A stretch of 33,688 nt of DNA from Candidatus Obscuribacterales bacterium (GTDB taxonomy: Bacteria > Cyanobacteriota > Vampirovibrionia > Obscuribacterales > Obscuribacteraceae): positions 1 to 33,688 of the forward strand of contig JAKFUT010000093.1 of NCBI GenBank assembly GCA_021732565.1. Direction: 5' to 3'. Positions 17,567 through 26,304 of this stretch are shown here, piece after piece. The notes beneath the pieces are model-generated. The model saw only the letters and a list, made by a program, of their open reading frames with translations, had not been told where the DNA came from and ran no database searches. Position numbers and translations under genes: made by a program. Position 1 is the stretch's first letter. Every line of letters starts with the position of its first letter.

Positions 17567-17817
17567 GATTTGGTGTGCTCCCGCTCTCGACAAAACGATA
17601 TTAGTCATCGAATTTGAAAAATTTCTGAATGGCATGATGAATCAAAATAAATCGGTGAATTTCCCGGGGTCCCTCCTAAAATCTCCGCAGGACACGTTAA
17701 GGTGGAAGAGGGAAAGTCTGCTCTTGCCTAAAAGTACTACGGAGGCAGGTGTTACGACATTCGTCGACGGGTAAGCTGTTATCAACAGATCACAGAAGGA
17801 TTCAGCAAGGCGACATT

Positions 17818-20505
17818 ATGAATGGGGATGAACAACCAGAATTCCGGACCAATCGACCACAGCGCCTTCTAGCGCAGTTACTACTCATAGCAGTCCTCAA
17901 TCCTCCGGCGGTTTTGGCAGACACCGCGCAGTCACCCCCGACAACCGCGGCTCGCTCGTCGCAGGCGAAGGCCGCTCCAAAGCTCCCCTCCCTCTCGCCT
18001 GCCAATGCGAGCACGTCCAAACCGCCATCGGCCGGTGCCGCTACGCCGATGAACAATTCGTCCAGGGCAAAGACTCTTTCACCCGCTGCTACAACTTCAC
18101 CGGTTCGAACCGGCCTTACCACGGGCAAACCTTCACTCAGTGCGCCAACGGGTGCAAAGAGCATGTTGCGGGCTCTTTCCGAGAATGAGCCAATCGGTGA
18201 CAAATGGGCAGTGGTAATCGGAATCAGCAAATTTGCAGATCCACAGGTGCCTTCTCTGAGATATTCAGCCAAGGATGCAAAAGATTTCTACGATTACCTC
18301 GTTGACCCGCGCTTGGGCAAATTCAAACCCGATCATGTAAAACTCCTTACGGATGAAAAGGCTAATACCGTTAACATCCGAGATACGCTGGGAGATTCCT
18401 TCTTGCCCCACGCGGCCAATCCGAACGACCTGGTCGTAATTTACCTCTCAACCCACGGCTCACCCGCAGGAATGGATATCGGGCACGTCAATTACATAGT
18501 CGCTCATGATACCGAGGTAAAACGCTTATTCGCCACCGGCATTGAAATGCGAGATCTGGTGAAGAAATTGAAGGAACGAATTCATACCAGAAGAATTCTC
18601 ATGGTGTTGGATACTTGCTATAGCGGCGCCGGTCAAGACTCCCATCGAGCTAATGCCGATTCCCCTTCTGTGGCACAGGGAATTGGTAGCATGGTCATTT
18701 GCTCCAGCACCCCCAACCAACGCTCCTGGGAATCGGACGCGCTGAAAAATAGCTACTTCACCCGCTACCTAATTGATGCACTGAAGAGTAATCCGGATGC
18801 GATAACGATTGAAGACGCATTTCAATCAATGAAACAGCGAGTACAGGGGGCCGTTCAGAAAGAAAAGGGAGAATCGCAAACCCCCGTTCTTTCAGGTGGT
18901 TTTGCTGGTCCCAAACTTGTGCTCGGCGCTCCTTCGGCGCTGGTAAGACCGGCGCCGATAACTGCGCCACTGGAAGAATCCGCCCCGGTAAATGGAGAGC
19001 TGGCATCCTATGGTATCCACATGAGAACAGCTCGGCAAGAATTGGACAGAGCAAAGTTCTGGGAATCTCGGCATGAACTCGACGAAGCGATCAAAGCTAA
19101 TCCGAAATCAGTAGATGCCCAGCTACTCCTGGCGGACTTGCTGGATATTCAACGCAATTACGACGAAGCTTTCCGTGCAGCCCAAACAGCAGTTGCATAC
19201 GACCTGGAGTCTTCTCAAGCTCGTCACAAACTGGCCAGGGCTTATTGGAGATTAGGACAGAACGACGAGGCATTACGTCAAGCGGAGAAAGCCGTTTCAC
19301 TCGATCCGGATGATTCAATGTCTCATTACTGGTTGGGCAAACTCAATGATGATTGCCTCAGTCGTCATGATTTCGCAGAGCACGAGTTCAGGAAAGCGCT
19401 TGAGCTAAATAATTTGAACGGTCGAGCCTATCTGGCGCTGGGAATATTATTCAGCACCTATGGCGGCAAGGACCCCAAGGTTGCTGAAGCATTCGCCAAG
19501 CGCGCCCTCGACTGCGATGATCACGACGTAGAAGCAAGCCTGGTCTTATCTCGGTTTATGCTTAAACGCGGCGAATCTTTTAAAGCTGAAGCTCTGCTCA
19601 AGAAAGCTATCATGGTCGATCCAACAAATCCAATTTTGCACACCGAACTGGGCAATGCACTGGCACTGAGAGCGGATAGAAAAGTAGAGGCAGAAAACGA
19701 GCTGCGAAAGGGAGTAGAACTGGGTAAGAACCTGGGAGTTTGCCATCTTGCTCTTGCACGCTTTTTATATGCAGCCGGTCTAATTGACGATTCTGAGAAG
19801 GAATTTCGCGCCGCGGTTAAATTAGATTCCAAGCAAGAAGAAGCGTTAGTTGGATTGGCAAACCTGCTCCTCAAAGATAAGAAAACCTATGAAGGCGTTG
19901 AGCTACTCTACCGGAATGCCCTGGCAATTAACCCGCGACATACCATCGCCATGTTGGGAATCGGCCGGCTAAAGCTGGAACAGTATAAGGATTATCCCGG
20001 CGCAGAAACTGTATTGAGGCAAGTGATTTCACTGGATCCTAAACTGTCGGACGCCCACGTACTGCTTGGGCAATCTCTCTTCAATATGAATAGAGCGCTG
20101 GAAGCCAGAGAGGAATTCGAGAAGGGTGTTAATCTGAATCCAGCCAATGGAGATGCTCAGTTCCAGCTCGGACTCTTGTTCTTGTCGACAGACAAGAACA
20201 CGGAGAAAGCTCTTCAACATATTAAGAAGGCTGCAGAGCTAATGCCGAATAATGCGATTTTTCAAATCAAACTCGGACACCTGGAAGAACAACTCAATGC
20301 TAATTACGATGTTGCAGCCGCATGCTATCGCAAAGCGATGGAAATAGATTCTGTCAATGCAGACGCACACCTGCGGCTAGCGCTTCTTCTTATTGAGAAA
20401 CTCAAACAACGCAAGATCGGCGAGGATGAGCTAAGGAAGTCATATCAACTCAACCATGAAAATCCCGAAACCATAACCGCGAGAGCTCGATATCTTAAGG
20501 ACTGA
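17818..20505 (+). CDS. secreted caspase-like (peptidase C14) protein with TPR array
   Basis: The product has 895 residues. ATG 17818 is chosen because it follows CAAGGCGACATT and starts a clear signal peptide: an Arg-rich n-region, LLAQLLLIAVL, then AVLA|DT near residue 34. The frame extends 23 codons upstream without adding sense. A Ser/Thr/Pro/Ala-rich linker reaches about 125. The caspase-fold domain runs from KWAVVIGISKF (about 130) to about 370, with catalytic His213 in STHGSP and Cys267 in LDTCYSGA, so it should be an active Cys protease of the metacaspase/orthocaspase type. From about residue 395 to the end there are roughly a dozen tetratricopeptide repeats for protein binding. It is divergent from the small gene pair to its left. 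Substrate is unknown; the location is periplasmic or extracellular by inference. Confidence 0.93.
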   Translation: MNGDEQPEFRTNRPQRLLAQLLLIAVLNPPAVLADTAQSPPTTAARSSQAKAAPKLPSLSPANASTSKPPSAGAATPMNNSSRAKTLSPAATTSPVRTGLTTGKPSLSAPTGAKSMLRALSENEPIGDKWAVVIGISKFADPQVPSLRYSAKDAKDFYDYLVDPRLGKFKPDHVKLLTDEKANTVNIRDTLGDSFLPHAANPNDLVVIYLSTHGSPAGMDIGHVNYIVAHDTEVKRLFATGIEMRDLVKKLKERIHTRRILMVLDTCYSGAGQDSHRANADSPSVAQGIGSMVICSSTPNQRSWESDALKNSYFTRYLIDALKSNPDAITIEDAFQSMKQRVQGAVQKEKGESQTPVLSGGFAGPKLVLGAPSALVRPAPITAPLEESAPVNGELASYGIHMRTARQELDRAKFWESRHELDEAIKANPKSVDAQLLLADLLDIQRNYDEAFRAAQTAVAYDLESSQARHKLARAYWRLGQNDEALRQAEKAVSLDPDDSMSHYWLGKLNDDCLSRHDFAEHEFRKALELNNLNGRAYLALGILFSTYGGKDPKVAEAFAKRALDCDDHDVEASLVLSRFMLKRGESFKAEALLKKAIMVDPTNPILHTELGNALALRADRKVEAENELRKGVELGKNLGVCHLALARFLYAAGLIDDSEKEFRAAVKLDSKQEEALVGLANLLLKDKKTYEGVELLYRNALAINPRHTIAMLGIGRLKLEQYKDYPGAETVLRQVISLDPKLSDAHVLLGQSLFNMNRALEAREEFEKGVNLNPANGDAQFQLGLLFLSTDKNTEKALQHIKKAAELMPNNAIFQIKLGHLEEQLNANYDVAAACYRKAMEIDSVNADAHLRLALLLIEKLKQRKIGEDELRKSYQLNHENPETITARARYLKD

Positions 20506-20568
20506 GATCGGTCGAAAAAAGAACTGATGGCCCGGAGCATGAAAAGAACTCACCCGACTCCTCAGAAC

Positions 20569-20609
20569 AGCAAGATTGGCAATAGTGGAGAGGTTATGCC
20601 AATCTTGCT
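20569..20609 (+). terminator. hairpin after the caspase-TPR gene, likely terminator
   Basis: Arms 20569-20581 (AGCAAGATTGGCA) and 20597-20609 (TGCCAATCTTGCT) pair perfectly over 13 bp around a 15-base loop, 64 bases after the TGA/TAG end of the caspase gene. It is followed by TTGTTTG, a weak T-rich tract. The position favours a terminator for the caspase gene, though the tail is poor. Confidence 0.55.
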
Positions 20610-21193
20610 TGTTTGAGTAATTGAGAGGAGGACAGAAAAGTTCTTCGGCTGTGGAGTCCAGAGGGCAAGGAGATAGGCAGGACTCACTCGATGCAATTAC
20701 AATAACTGAGCCAACCTTACCGCGACTGGACAAATTTGTGAAAAATCCATCGGTAATGCCTCTGGTACCACCAAGCTTGAGAAATTTCGCGTAGTCGTTC
20801 TGTTGGTTCAAGAGTTCGGAACGTCCGCTGACTCCTTAGTCACAGTGCCGAACACTTTGCCGATTTGGATCCGCGCAGGCTATCGTTAATCTGCTCGACA
20901 TGAGGCTTGAGCTCGATTTGATGGTGCCAGTGTCCCGAGAGGTTGATACTACAGAGCTGAAAGCGGGTTCACAGAAACAGAACCTCTTATGCCGGCCACT
21001 CGCAATAAAAATTTCCTTGTCCGGTTCAGTAAAAATGTCATGTTACAGGATTCCTAGCCACACATGCTGATTGTGATTTGGTTGTGATAACTTCTTGATA
21101 GCTTAGTCCCGCGCACTTAGACGGCAAGAAGAGTTTCATTAATAACTCGACTGTTGAAACAGTCGCAATGCGGGAGCTTCAAGGAGATGACTT
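20610..21193. other. intergenic region before the calpain-like gene
   Basis: This interval of about 580 bases lies between the caspase terminator and the calpain-like gene. No reading frame has both a ribosome site and protein-like composition. Near its right end are a short direct repeat TTGTGAT (21071 and 21082), an 18-bp palindrome (listed separately) and the AAGGAG ribosome site at 21181-21186. A promoter for the calpain-like gene must lie here, but no -35/-10 pair stands out. Confidence 0.5.
21148..21165. promoter_or_regulatory. 18-bp palindrome upstream of the calpain-like gene, possible operator
   Basis: The sequence CGACTGTTGAAACAGTCG has perfect 8-base arms around a central GA. It ends 28 bases before ATG 21194 and 15 bases before the ribosome site. 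It could bind a dimeric regulator, or form a 7-bp RNA stem with a TGAA loop in the 5' untranslated region. Confidence 0.4.
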
Positions 21194-22999
21194 ATGTCTG
21201 GAATCGAAACGTTTCTTGTTGAGCATGATCAGTCGATTGAATCACCGAGTTCGCTCGATCTTTTGAGCCTCTCATTAGATGGCAGCACAAGAACTGTTCG
21301 AGCTCCTAAGGAGAAGCCCTCCAGCACCGAGGCTGCGGCCCGAGGGTTCGTCGAAGAGTTGTGTGAACTGAGTCTCCGCACTAGCAAATTAGGAAATGGC
21401 TTAACGGAGACCTTGAGCAGCACACCTGCCTCTGGTACCGAACTAACAGAGTCATTGACCTGCCGGGAGAAAACAAACGAGAAGGGTCAGGAAAAACAAT
21501 CTGATAAAGAACCCTCCAGCGACAAATCAAAATCAAAAGTATCAGAGCAACCACTATCGCTTCTGTCTGGCAAGATCACTCGTTCCGAAGGAACGATGGA
21601 ATTCTCAGATCGACTCCTTTGCCGGATTGTGCGTAAGACGGACGGCGAAGAAACGGATTTGAAGATCAAACGAAGCTGGATTAGAAACGACGAGCTGACC
21701 GGCGTGTATTTCAACAAGGGCGAGGGTAAGAACGCCGTATTGATTCCGTATTTCGAACAGGATCCGGAAAGCCGCCTTTTCAGGAAGTTTGAGAACGGTA
21801 AACCGACGAATGAACTTGGTTCGTTGCACATTTCAAATCGTGGAGTAATCACCTTTATCAATCGCACTCTCGGGCAACGTGAGGTAACAGACTATTTCGC
21901 ACCTAAAGGCAGCATGCTTACAAAGACAGAACTGAAATCCGATTTGCCGATGCCTCTCAAAAGAGGTGAACTGGCGTCTGTGGCGGAGAAAATATTTGAC
22001 TCCATCGACAAAGACAAAAATGGCTATCTCACTGTTAAAGAGCTGAACGCCGCGTTGGAGAATCCGACCTTCAAGGGAAAGGAGGCTCAGGTGGTTGCTG
22101 CATTGTACAGCAAGCACTCAAGCCTGAGCTCGTGGTCCGGAATCAGTCGATCAGATCTCAAAAAATTTCAAGAACTCGACATCAAGCAAGAGAAGGCCTG
22201 GGCTTATCAGCAGCGCCGAGTGCGTGATGTTTACAGTTATGCAGACAGAACCGCTGCAAATCAACTGGAAGGGCTGAGCAAAAGTCTCTATGAAGATCCA
22301 CGCAACCCCGGGCGCTCAATCAAAGTTGAGGCAATCAAGGGACGGTCCGAAAACAGTTACTTCCTGGCTACTCTTGCAGCAGTTGCAATCTCCAACGCCG
22401 AATTGATCGAAAAAATGATCAAAGACAACAAAGACGGAACTTATACGGTTACTTTTCCTGGAGCAACGGATGAACCAATCACCGTAAAGCAGCCTACCGA
22501 AGCCGAGATGGGTTTGTTTAATCAACCCGGCCGTCATGGTCTATGGGCGAATGTTTTGGAAAAGGCCTATGGTAAATATTGCCAGAAATCTGTTTATAGA
22601 CGAGCGCCCTTAAATTTATCGGGTGGTTCATCGCCGACGGAAGGAGCCTTCAACACAACCACGATTGACCCGGTGCTTACCCTCCTTACAGGGAAATCGG
22701 TCAAGAGCAAAGTAAATGCCTCAGAAGATGAGCTTCGAGATATTTTCACTGCAGCCTTTAAGCACCCGAGAACACCGGTTGTTTGTGAAAGCTACGATGC
22801 AGGCGGTATTACTTACGATAAGTTCCGTGCCCCCCGCGCTTACACCGTTATCGATTTCGATCCTGACAGCGGGGAAGGAGGCACGGTAACTGTCAGGAAT
22901 CCGCTTGGCGGTGACGAAGGAACGCCATCAGGCACCGTACGACTCAGCCTCGCGACCTTTCGAAGAAATTTACAGACAGTAAAACGGGCAGAGAAATGA
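21194..22999 (+). CDS. EF-hand, calpain-fold protein lacking catalytic Cys and His
   Basis: The product has 601 residues; AAGGAG lies seven bases before ATG 21194. The first 130 residues are polar, with a Lys/Ser/Glu-rich linker near 90-120. Residues 272-283 form a perfect EF-hand loop (DKDKNGYLTVKE), so calcium binding is likely. From about 375 the sequence matches the calpain (peptidase C2) fold: the GRSENSYFLATLAAVA helix, then GLWANVLEKAYGKY, then APRAYTVIDFD and TVRNPLGG. In active calpains these read DC(Y/W)FL, HAY(S/T)V and RNP. Here the Cys position is Ser388, the His position is Arg548, and only Asn569 remains. The fold is kept but proteolysis should be lost. No signal peptide is seen. 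The gene is convergent with the next gene, 43 bases away. Confidence 0.92.
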   Translation: MSGIETFLVEHDQSIESPSSLDLLSLSLDGSTRTVRAPKEKPSSTEAAARGFVEELCELSLRTSKLGNGLTETLSSTPASGTELTESLTCREKTNEKGQEKQSDKEPSSDKSKSKVSEQPLSLLSGKITRSEGTMEFSDRLLCRIVRKTDGEETDLKIKRSWIRNDELTGVYFNKGEGKNAVLIPYFEQDPESRLFRKFENGKPTNELGSLHISNRGVITFINRTLGQREVTDYFAPKGSMLTKTELKSDLPMPLKRGELASVAEKIFDSIDKDKNGYLTVKELNAALENPTFKGKEAQVVAALYSKHSSLSSWSGISRSDLKKFQELDIKQEKAWAYQQRRVRDVYSYADRTAANQLEGLSKSLYEDPRNPGRSIKVEAIKGRSENSYFLATLAAVAISNAELIEKMIKDNKDGTYTVTFPGATDEPITVKQPTEAEMGLFNQPGRHGLWANVLEKAYGKYCQKSVYRRAPLNLSGGSSPTEGAFNTTTIDPVLTLLTGKSVKSKVNASEDELRDIFTAAFKHPRTPVVCESYDAGGITYDKFRAPRAYTVIDFDPDSGEGGTVTVRNPLGGDEGTPSGTVRLSLATFRRNLQTVKRAEK

Positions 23000-23042
23000 A
23001 AAGCTTCCAGGAACCTGTAGACGGTTGTCCGGATGCCGAGTT

Positions 23043-25499
23043 TTATCGACCATTTCCTTGAGGTGAATTCGAATTTGCTGGACTTGGCGCGGCCGATGAG
23101 TTAGAAGGTGCAAGAGGAGCGAATTTACCCGCCGCCGCGTCCAGTCTGTTTGACAGATCCAATACTATGAACAGGATGATTACGAGCAGCACAATAGTTA
23201 TCAGAACAAGCGACTTCAGTCCTAACCCGGCGCCTAAATCGGAGGATAGCTGCCGTCGCCGAACTTTACTTGATACATCTTTGGTTTCAACAGGCGTTCC
23301 TGACATCGGCGGCGGTGCGGGAAGCCCTTCCGGACTAACGTATCCACGATACTGAGCCAACTCCTGCGCAAGCTCATGGCGAAAGGCTTCCAATTTGTAC
23401 TGCGTGCTTTCTTCAGACTGCTCCACGGTTAATTCCAGTTTCTGGCGCGATTGCTCCAATTGAGAAACAAGCCGATCTGTCACGTTACTGAAGAGCTTCT
23501 CCTGCCTGTCGACCCCTTCACGAAACGAACGTTGCTGAGCTGCAAACGAGCCACTGAGTGCGCTGATAATAGTATCGGATTGTTGTTTGAGCAATTGATC
23601 GACATCCCGCTTGGAGTAAATGCTTTCGGGCACTGTGGGACCAAGCTTGGGTTCAGACACCACTTCTGCAAACGCCGCTGCACCAGGGGAAGGATTGTCG
23701 AAATTTCCAGCGGTGTTACTCTTGCCGGTTTGAATTGAAAACCCACCCTCCTCATGCTGTGTTGGCAGTGAGTCGTTGATGGTGCGCGCAGCGCCGTCGA
23801 CCACATCGCCACCGGCAGCAACAGCATCGAACGTAGTAGGGGGCGGCTCGTCATCTTTGAAATAATAACTGCTGAATCCCCTTTCAACCTTCTCCGCTAG
23901 TGCACTGGCTGCCTCTACGTCACCAGATGCGGCATCGTTGAAATTGTGTTCTGATTGGTCCGGAGGCGAAGCTCCAATACCAACTGCATCAGCACCATAG
24001 GATCTGGTATCAAAACCCGTTGCAGACAATTCCAGATCCGTTGCGCCCGGGGAAGAGTCACTTCGATTCTTCTTGAGAGGCTCATCTGATTCCAAATCGG
24101 CATCTCGATCACCTGAGTCTTCATCAGCCTCGCCATTAGAATCAATTCGATCTTCTAAGAATCCAACGTTCCCACCCACCGACTCGTTTGGATAAAAAAG
24201 GTTCTCCGGCTGAGAAACGTCGGCGGTAGGAAAGTTACCGTTGTCTTGGTCTCCAGAAACGACTGGGTCATCCAAACCGATTGATGACGCAGTTGCATCA
24301 TCGCCCACTTGGCTCAACTCGCCATTTCCTGAAGTGTGCCCGTACTCCGTCGCTCCGGCTGGCAGAAATCTATTGAGACTCGATGGCGATCCCGGCGCTT
24401 CCTCAATGTACTCAACTGTAGACTTGCTTGCTCGAACACCTGCCTCTCCCTCGTCAGAGAAGTCGTGCGAGAATTCCTCCTCTGGTCCTCGCCTGCTTCT
24501 GAAGTTGCCGTTCCCGGGCCGACTTCTACCAGCGCTAGATTGCCCAGCGGAGATTAAGACCCCTGCCCTTGCCCGAGCAAACGGATTAGAAACAGGTGGC
24601 ATCACCTCTGCTTCGCTCAGGGTAGATCCGACCGTGGCAACATGTGACAGGTCCACATTTGATTTCGCTTCCACGATCTCAGTTGAAGTCACATCAGGAG
24701 TGGACTCCATCATGGGCTCAGAATCGGGCACCAGCATAAAAGCAGAAGATGAAGATGAAGAGTCGGCGGAGAGGGAAGAAGTGTACGAAGACGATGACGA
24801 TGACGATGACAAAGAGACACCGGAAAGGGAAGACGAATTAGAAAACGATGATGATGCTGATGAAGCAGCAGACACCTCAGTGATAATACCGTCAGAAGAT
24901 GCCACTAAATTTAGTGGCTCTGAATCGATAGTTGCAGCTTGATCCAGATCCGGTTGCGATCCCAAGAAATACTCGGCATATGAGGAATCAGGAAAGATGT
25001 CTCCGGCGCCTTCCTCGGCGAACAATCCACAAGCACGATGTTTAAGGTTGACGCGAATAATAAAGGTACCGACATTTTGAGAATCTATTCGCAGACACTT
25101 AGCAACAAGCGTCAACACCTTATCGGGAAGCGACTTTGCCTGGTATGTGGTTCTAACACCTGTGAGATCATCACGATGACCTTCATCAATTGACGCCCAT
25201 CGTTCACGCATAATTCGAATTACAATCTCACCAGGCTTGGCACTGCGCTCAATTTCAAAAACAATCGACCCTCTGGTCTGAAACAAGTCGAGCGAAGCAC
25301 TGCGAATTCCGGCAAGGTCAAAATCAGCAGAAACACCTGCAATCTCACATATTTGACGGGTAATCGCCGGACTCAGTAAATACATCTTAGCCCTGTATCT
25401 CTTCTCCGGGTCTAAATACTTTAAGGCTACCGAACCGCAATCGGGAATCACATATCCCTCAGCGCCGGCTGGCATAGGTTTTATTTTTCCTTCTTCCAT
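23043..25499 (-). CDS. large low-complexity protein with C-terminal membrane helix
   Basis: From ATG 25499 the product has 818 residues; the frame is open to a TTG at 25523, and AAGTGG nine bases upstream mildly favours 25499. Residues 1 to about 180 form a globular region of mixed alpha/beta character that I do not recognise (GYVIPDCGSVALKYLD; a conserved-looking VFEIERSAKPGEIVIRI). Next comes a Ser-run region near 210-260, then about 300 acidic, Gly/Ser/Asp-rich, probably disordered residues. A coiled coil follows near 640-735 (VDQLLKQQSD..., LEQSRQKLELTVEQSEE). A transmembrane helix LVLITIVLLVIILFIVL lies near 761-780, with a short Pro/Ser/Asn-rich tail. The N-terminal domain is probably cytoplasmic. 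Function is unknown. Confidence 0.85.
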   Translation of the reverse strand: MEEGKIKPMPAGAEGYVIPDCGSVALKYLDPEKRYRAKMYLLSPAITRQICEIAGVSADFDLAGIRSASLDLFQTRGSIVFEIERSAKPGEIVIRIMRERWASIDEGHRDDLTGVRTTYQAKSLPDKVLTLVAKCLRIDSQNVGTFIIRVNLKHRACGLFAEEGAGDIFPDSSYAEYFLGSQPDLDQAATIDSEPLNLVASSDGIITEVSAASSASSSFSNSSSLSGVSLSSSSSSSSYTSSLSADSSSSSSAFMLVPDSEPMMESTPDVTSTEIVEAKSNVDLSHVATVGSTLSEAEVMPPVSNPFARARAGVLISAGQSSAGRSRPGNGNFRSRRGPEEEFSHDFSDEGEAGVRASKSTVEYIEEAPGSPSSLNRFLPAGATEYGHTSGNGELSQVGDDATASSIGLDDPVVSGDQDNGNFPTADVSQPENLFYPNESVGGNVGFLEDRIDSNGEADEDSGDRDADLESDEPLKKNRSDSSPGATDLELSATGFDTRSYGADAVGIGASPPDQSEHNFNDAASGDVEAASALAEKVERGFSSYYFKDDEPPPTTFDAVAAGGDVVDGAARTINDSLPTQHEEGGFSIQTGKSNTAGNFDNPSPGAAAFAEVVSEPKLGPTVPESIYSKRDVDQLLKQQSDTIISALSGSFAAQQRSFREGVDRQEKLFSNVTDRLVSQLEQSRQKLELTVEQSEESTQYKLEAFRHELAQELAQYRGYVSPEGLPAPPPMSGTPVETKDVSSKVRRRQLSSDLGAGLGLKSLVLITIVLLVIILFIVLDLSNRLDAAAGKFAPLAPSNSSAAPSPANSNSPQGNGR

Positions 25500-25523
25500 G
25501 CCCATCATCCACTTAACGTTCAA

Positions 25524-26155
25524 GTTGGCGCTTGAACCATCTCAATGTCATCACTGCGGCCGTAGACAGCATTCGTTAACTGCTATGCCCGAAGAATGCA
25601 CCGCACAAACCAACAAAATCATTATCAGAACTACATCAACGCCTGGAATTAGAGAAACTGACCTTTTGTTCTGTCGGTCAGCTGCTTGCTGCAAGTTCAC
25701 TGTGACATACCAATCTGTCGACGGATTAGGTAAGACGAATTAGTAGAGTTTAGAAGCATACAGTGGCTGAATTGTAGCCTTGTCTCGACTGGTTAGGTTG
25801 GACCCGCCAAAAGGAAGCAAATCTCATTGGAAGATTCAATGCGTGTATTTCTGACTATCCAACAAGGGCTTCTCATCAAATGCGGGTCGGAAAGACCCGT
25901 CAGATCGAGTAGGGAAGTCAGAACTACGCGTAGGTATCAACTCAGCTCCCATGCGACCGGCAATTCCTATGCCGAGCAGTCCCAGACCAACTCTTCGAGC
26001 AGGCGGGAAAGCCGAGAACACGACTGGTTTATCGATGAAGTACCTGCCAACTGGGGAGTGGAATCGTGTGAATGCTCCGAGCAGAGTTTAGCATTCGCGA
26101 CTGAAGTCCACAAAAGAACTTATTTCGCGGGGCATCCTTGCCTTCAAGACCAGGA
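25524..26155. other. intergenic region without a convincing gene
   Basis: This is the divergent interval between the low-complexity membrane protein (minus) and the secreted protein at 26305 (plus). A plus-strand frame from a TTG at 25827 to 26324 is open for 165 codons, but it is Ser/Arg-rich, its repeated 'IPxWN' end is just the translation of DNA palindromes, and it runs 20 bases into the next gene. On the minus strand 25836-26087 is open and more protein-like but lacks a start. Promoters for both flanking genes are expected here. Confidence 0.45.
25836..26087 (-). pseudogene. possible minus-strand gene remnant
   Basis: An 83-codon open stretch begins just after a TAA on the minus strand and has no ATG or GTG until a GTG at 26021, which has no ribosome site. 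The translation includes HSPVGRYFIDKPVVFSAF, then ARRVGLGLLGIGIAGRMGAE (a short hydrophobic segment), then a polar tail. It reads more like protein than the opposite strand does, and may be the 3' end of a decayed gene. Chance cannot be excluded. Confidence 0.2.
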
Positions 26156-26256
26156 TATTCCAGATTGGAATACTATCTCCTCGAAAAATATTCCAATCTG
26201 GAATAATATTCCATATTGGAATATTTTGACGCTCAAGAATATTCCAATGTGGAATA
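26156..26256. promoter_or_regulatory. array of four 17-bp palindromes TATTCCA-N3-TGGAATA
   Basis: The same perfect palindrome occurs four times: 26156-26172 (spacer GAT), 26189-26205 (ATC), 26207-26223 (TAT) and 26240-26256 (ATG). Only the three central bases vary. The third and fourth copies extend to 21 bp as AATATTCCA-N3-TGGAATATT. Centre-to-centre distances are 33, 18 and 33 bases, so the array is itself symmetric. It ends 48 bases before the ATG of the secreted protein at 26305. The pattern is that of a cooperative operator for a dimeric DNA-binding protein. Foldback RNA structures are an alternative. Confidence 0.75.
26226..26255 (+). promoter_or_regulatory. possible promoter overlapped by the palindrome array
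   Basis: TTGACG at 26226-26231 (5 of 6 to TTGACA) lies between palindromes 3 and 4. At 18-base spacing, TGGAAT (26250-26255) matches TATAAT at 4 of 6 positions and is the right arm of palindrome 4. A factor bound to palindrome 4 would block such a promoter. The -10 match is weak. Confidence 0.25.
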
Positions 26257-26304
26257 TTTTGTTTCCCAACGACGGTCTCGCGAAACTAGCCTATTGGAGC
26301 AATA

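Noticed and set aside
20177..20200. Perfect 10-bp hairpin (TGTTCTTGTC-GACA-GACAAGAACA) inside the caspase-TPR gene
   Set aside because: It lies in TPR coding sequence, translates to ordinary TPR sequence, and is followed by no T-run; probably coincidental.
20440..20811. 123-codon minus-strand frame after the caspase gene
   Set aside because: It overlaps the 3' end of the caspase gene and its terminator hairpin, starts at a TTG with no ribosome site, and has no recognisable domain.
24241..24942. 233-codon acidic plus-strand frame
   Set aside because: It is the reverse complement of the Ser- and low-complexity-rich region of the minus-strand gene 23043-25499; its Asp/Glu runs mirror the Ser codons.
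25498..25743. 81-codon plus-strand frame with several Cys residues (CHHCGRR, CRSAACC)
   Set aside because: It looked like a zinc ribbon, but it overlaps the start of the divergent gene, has no ribosome site, and the Cys spacing fits no known finger.
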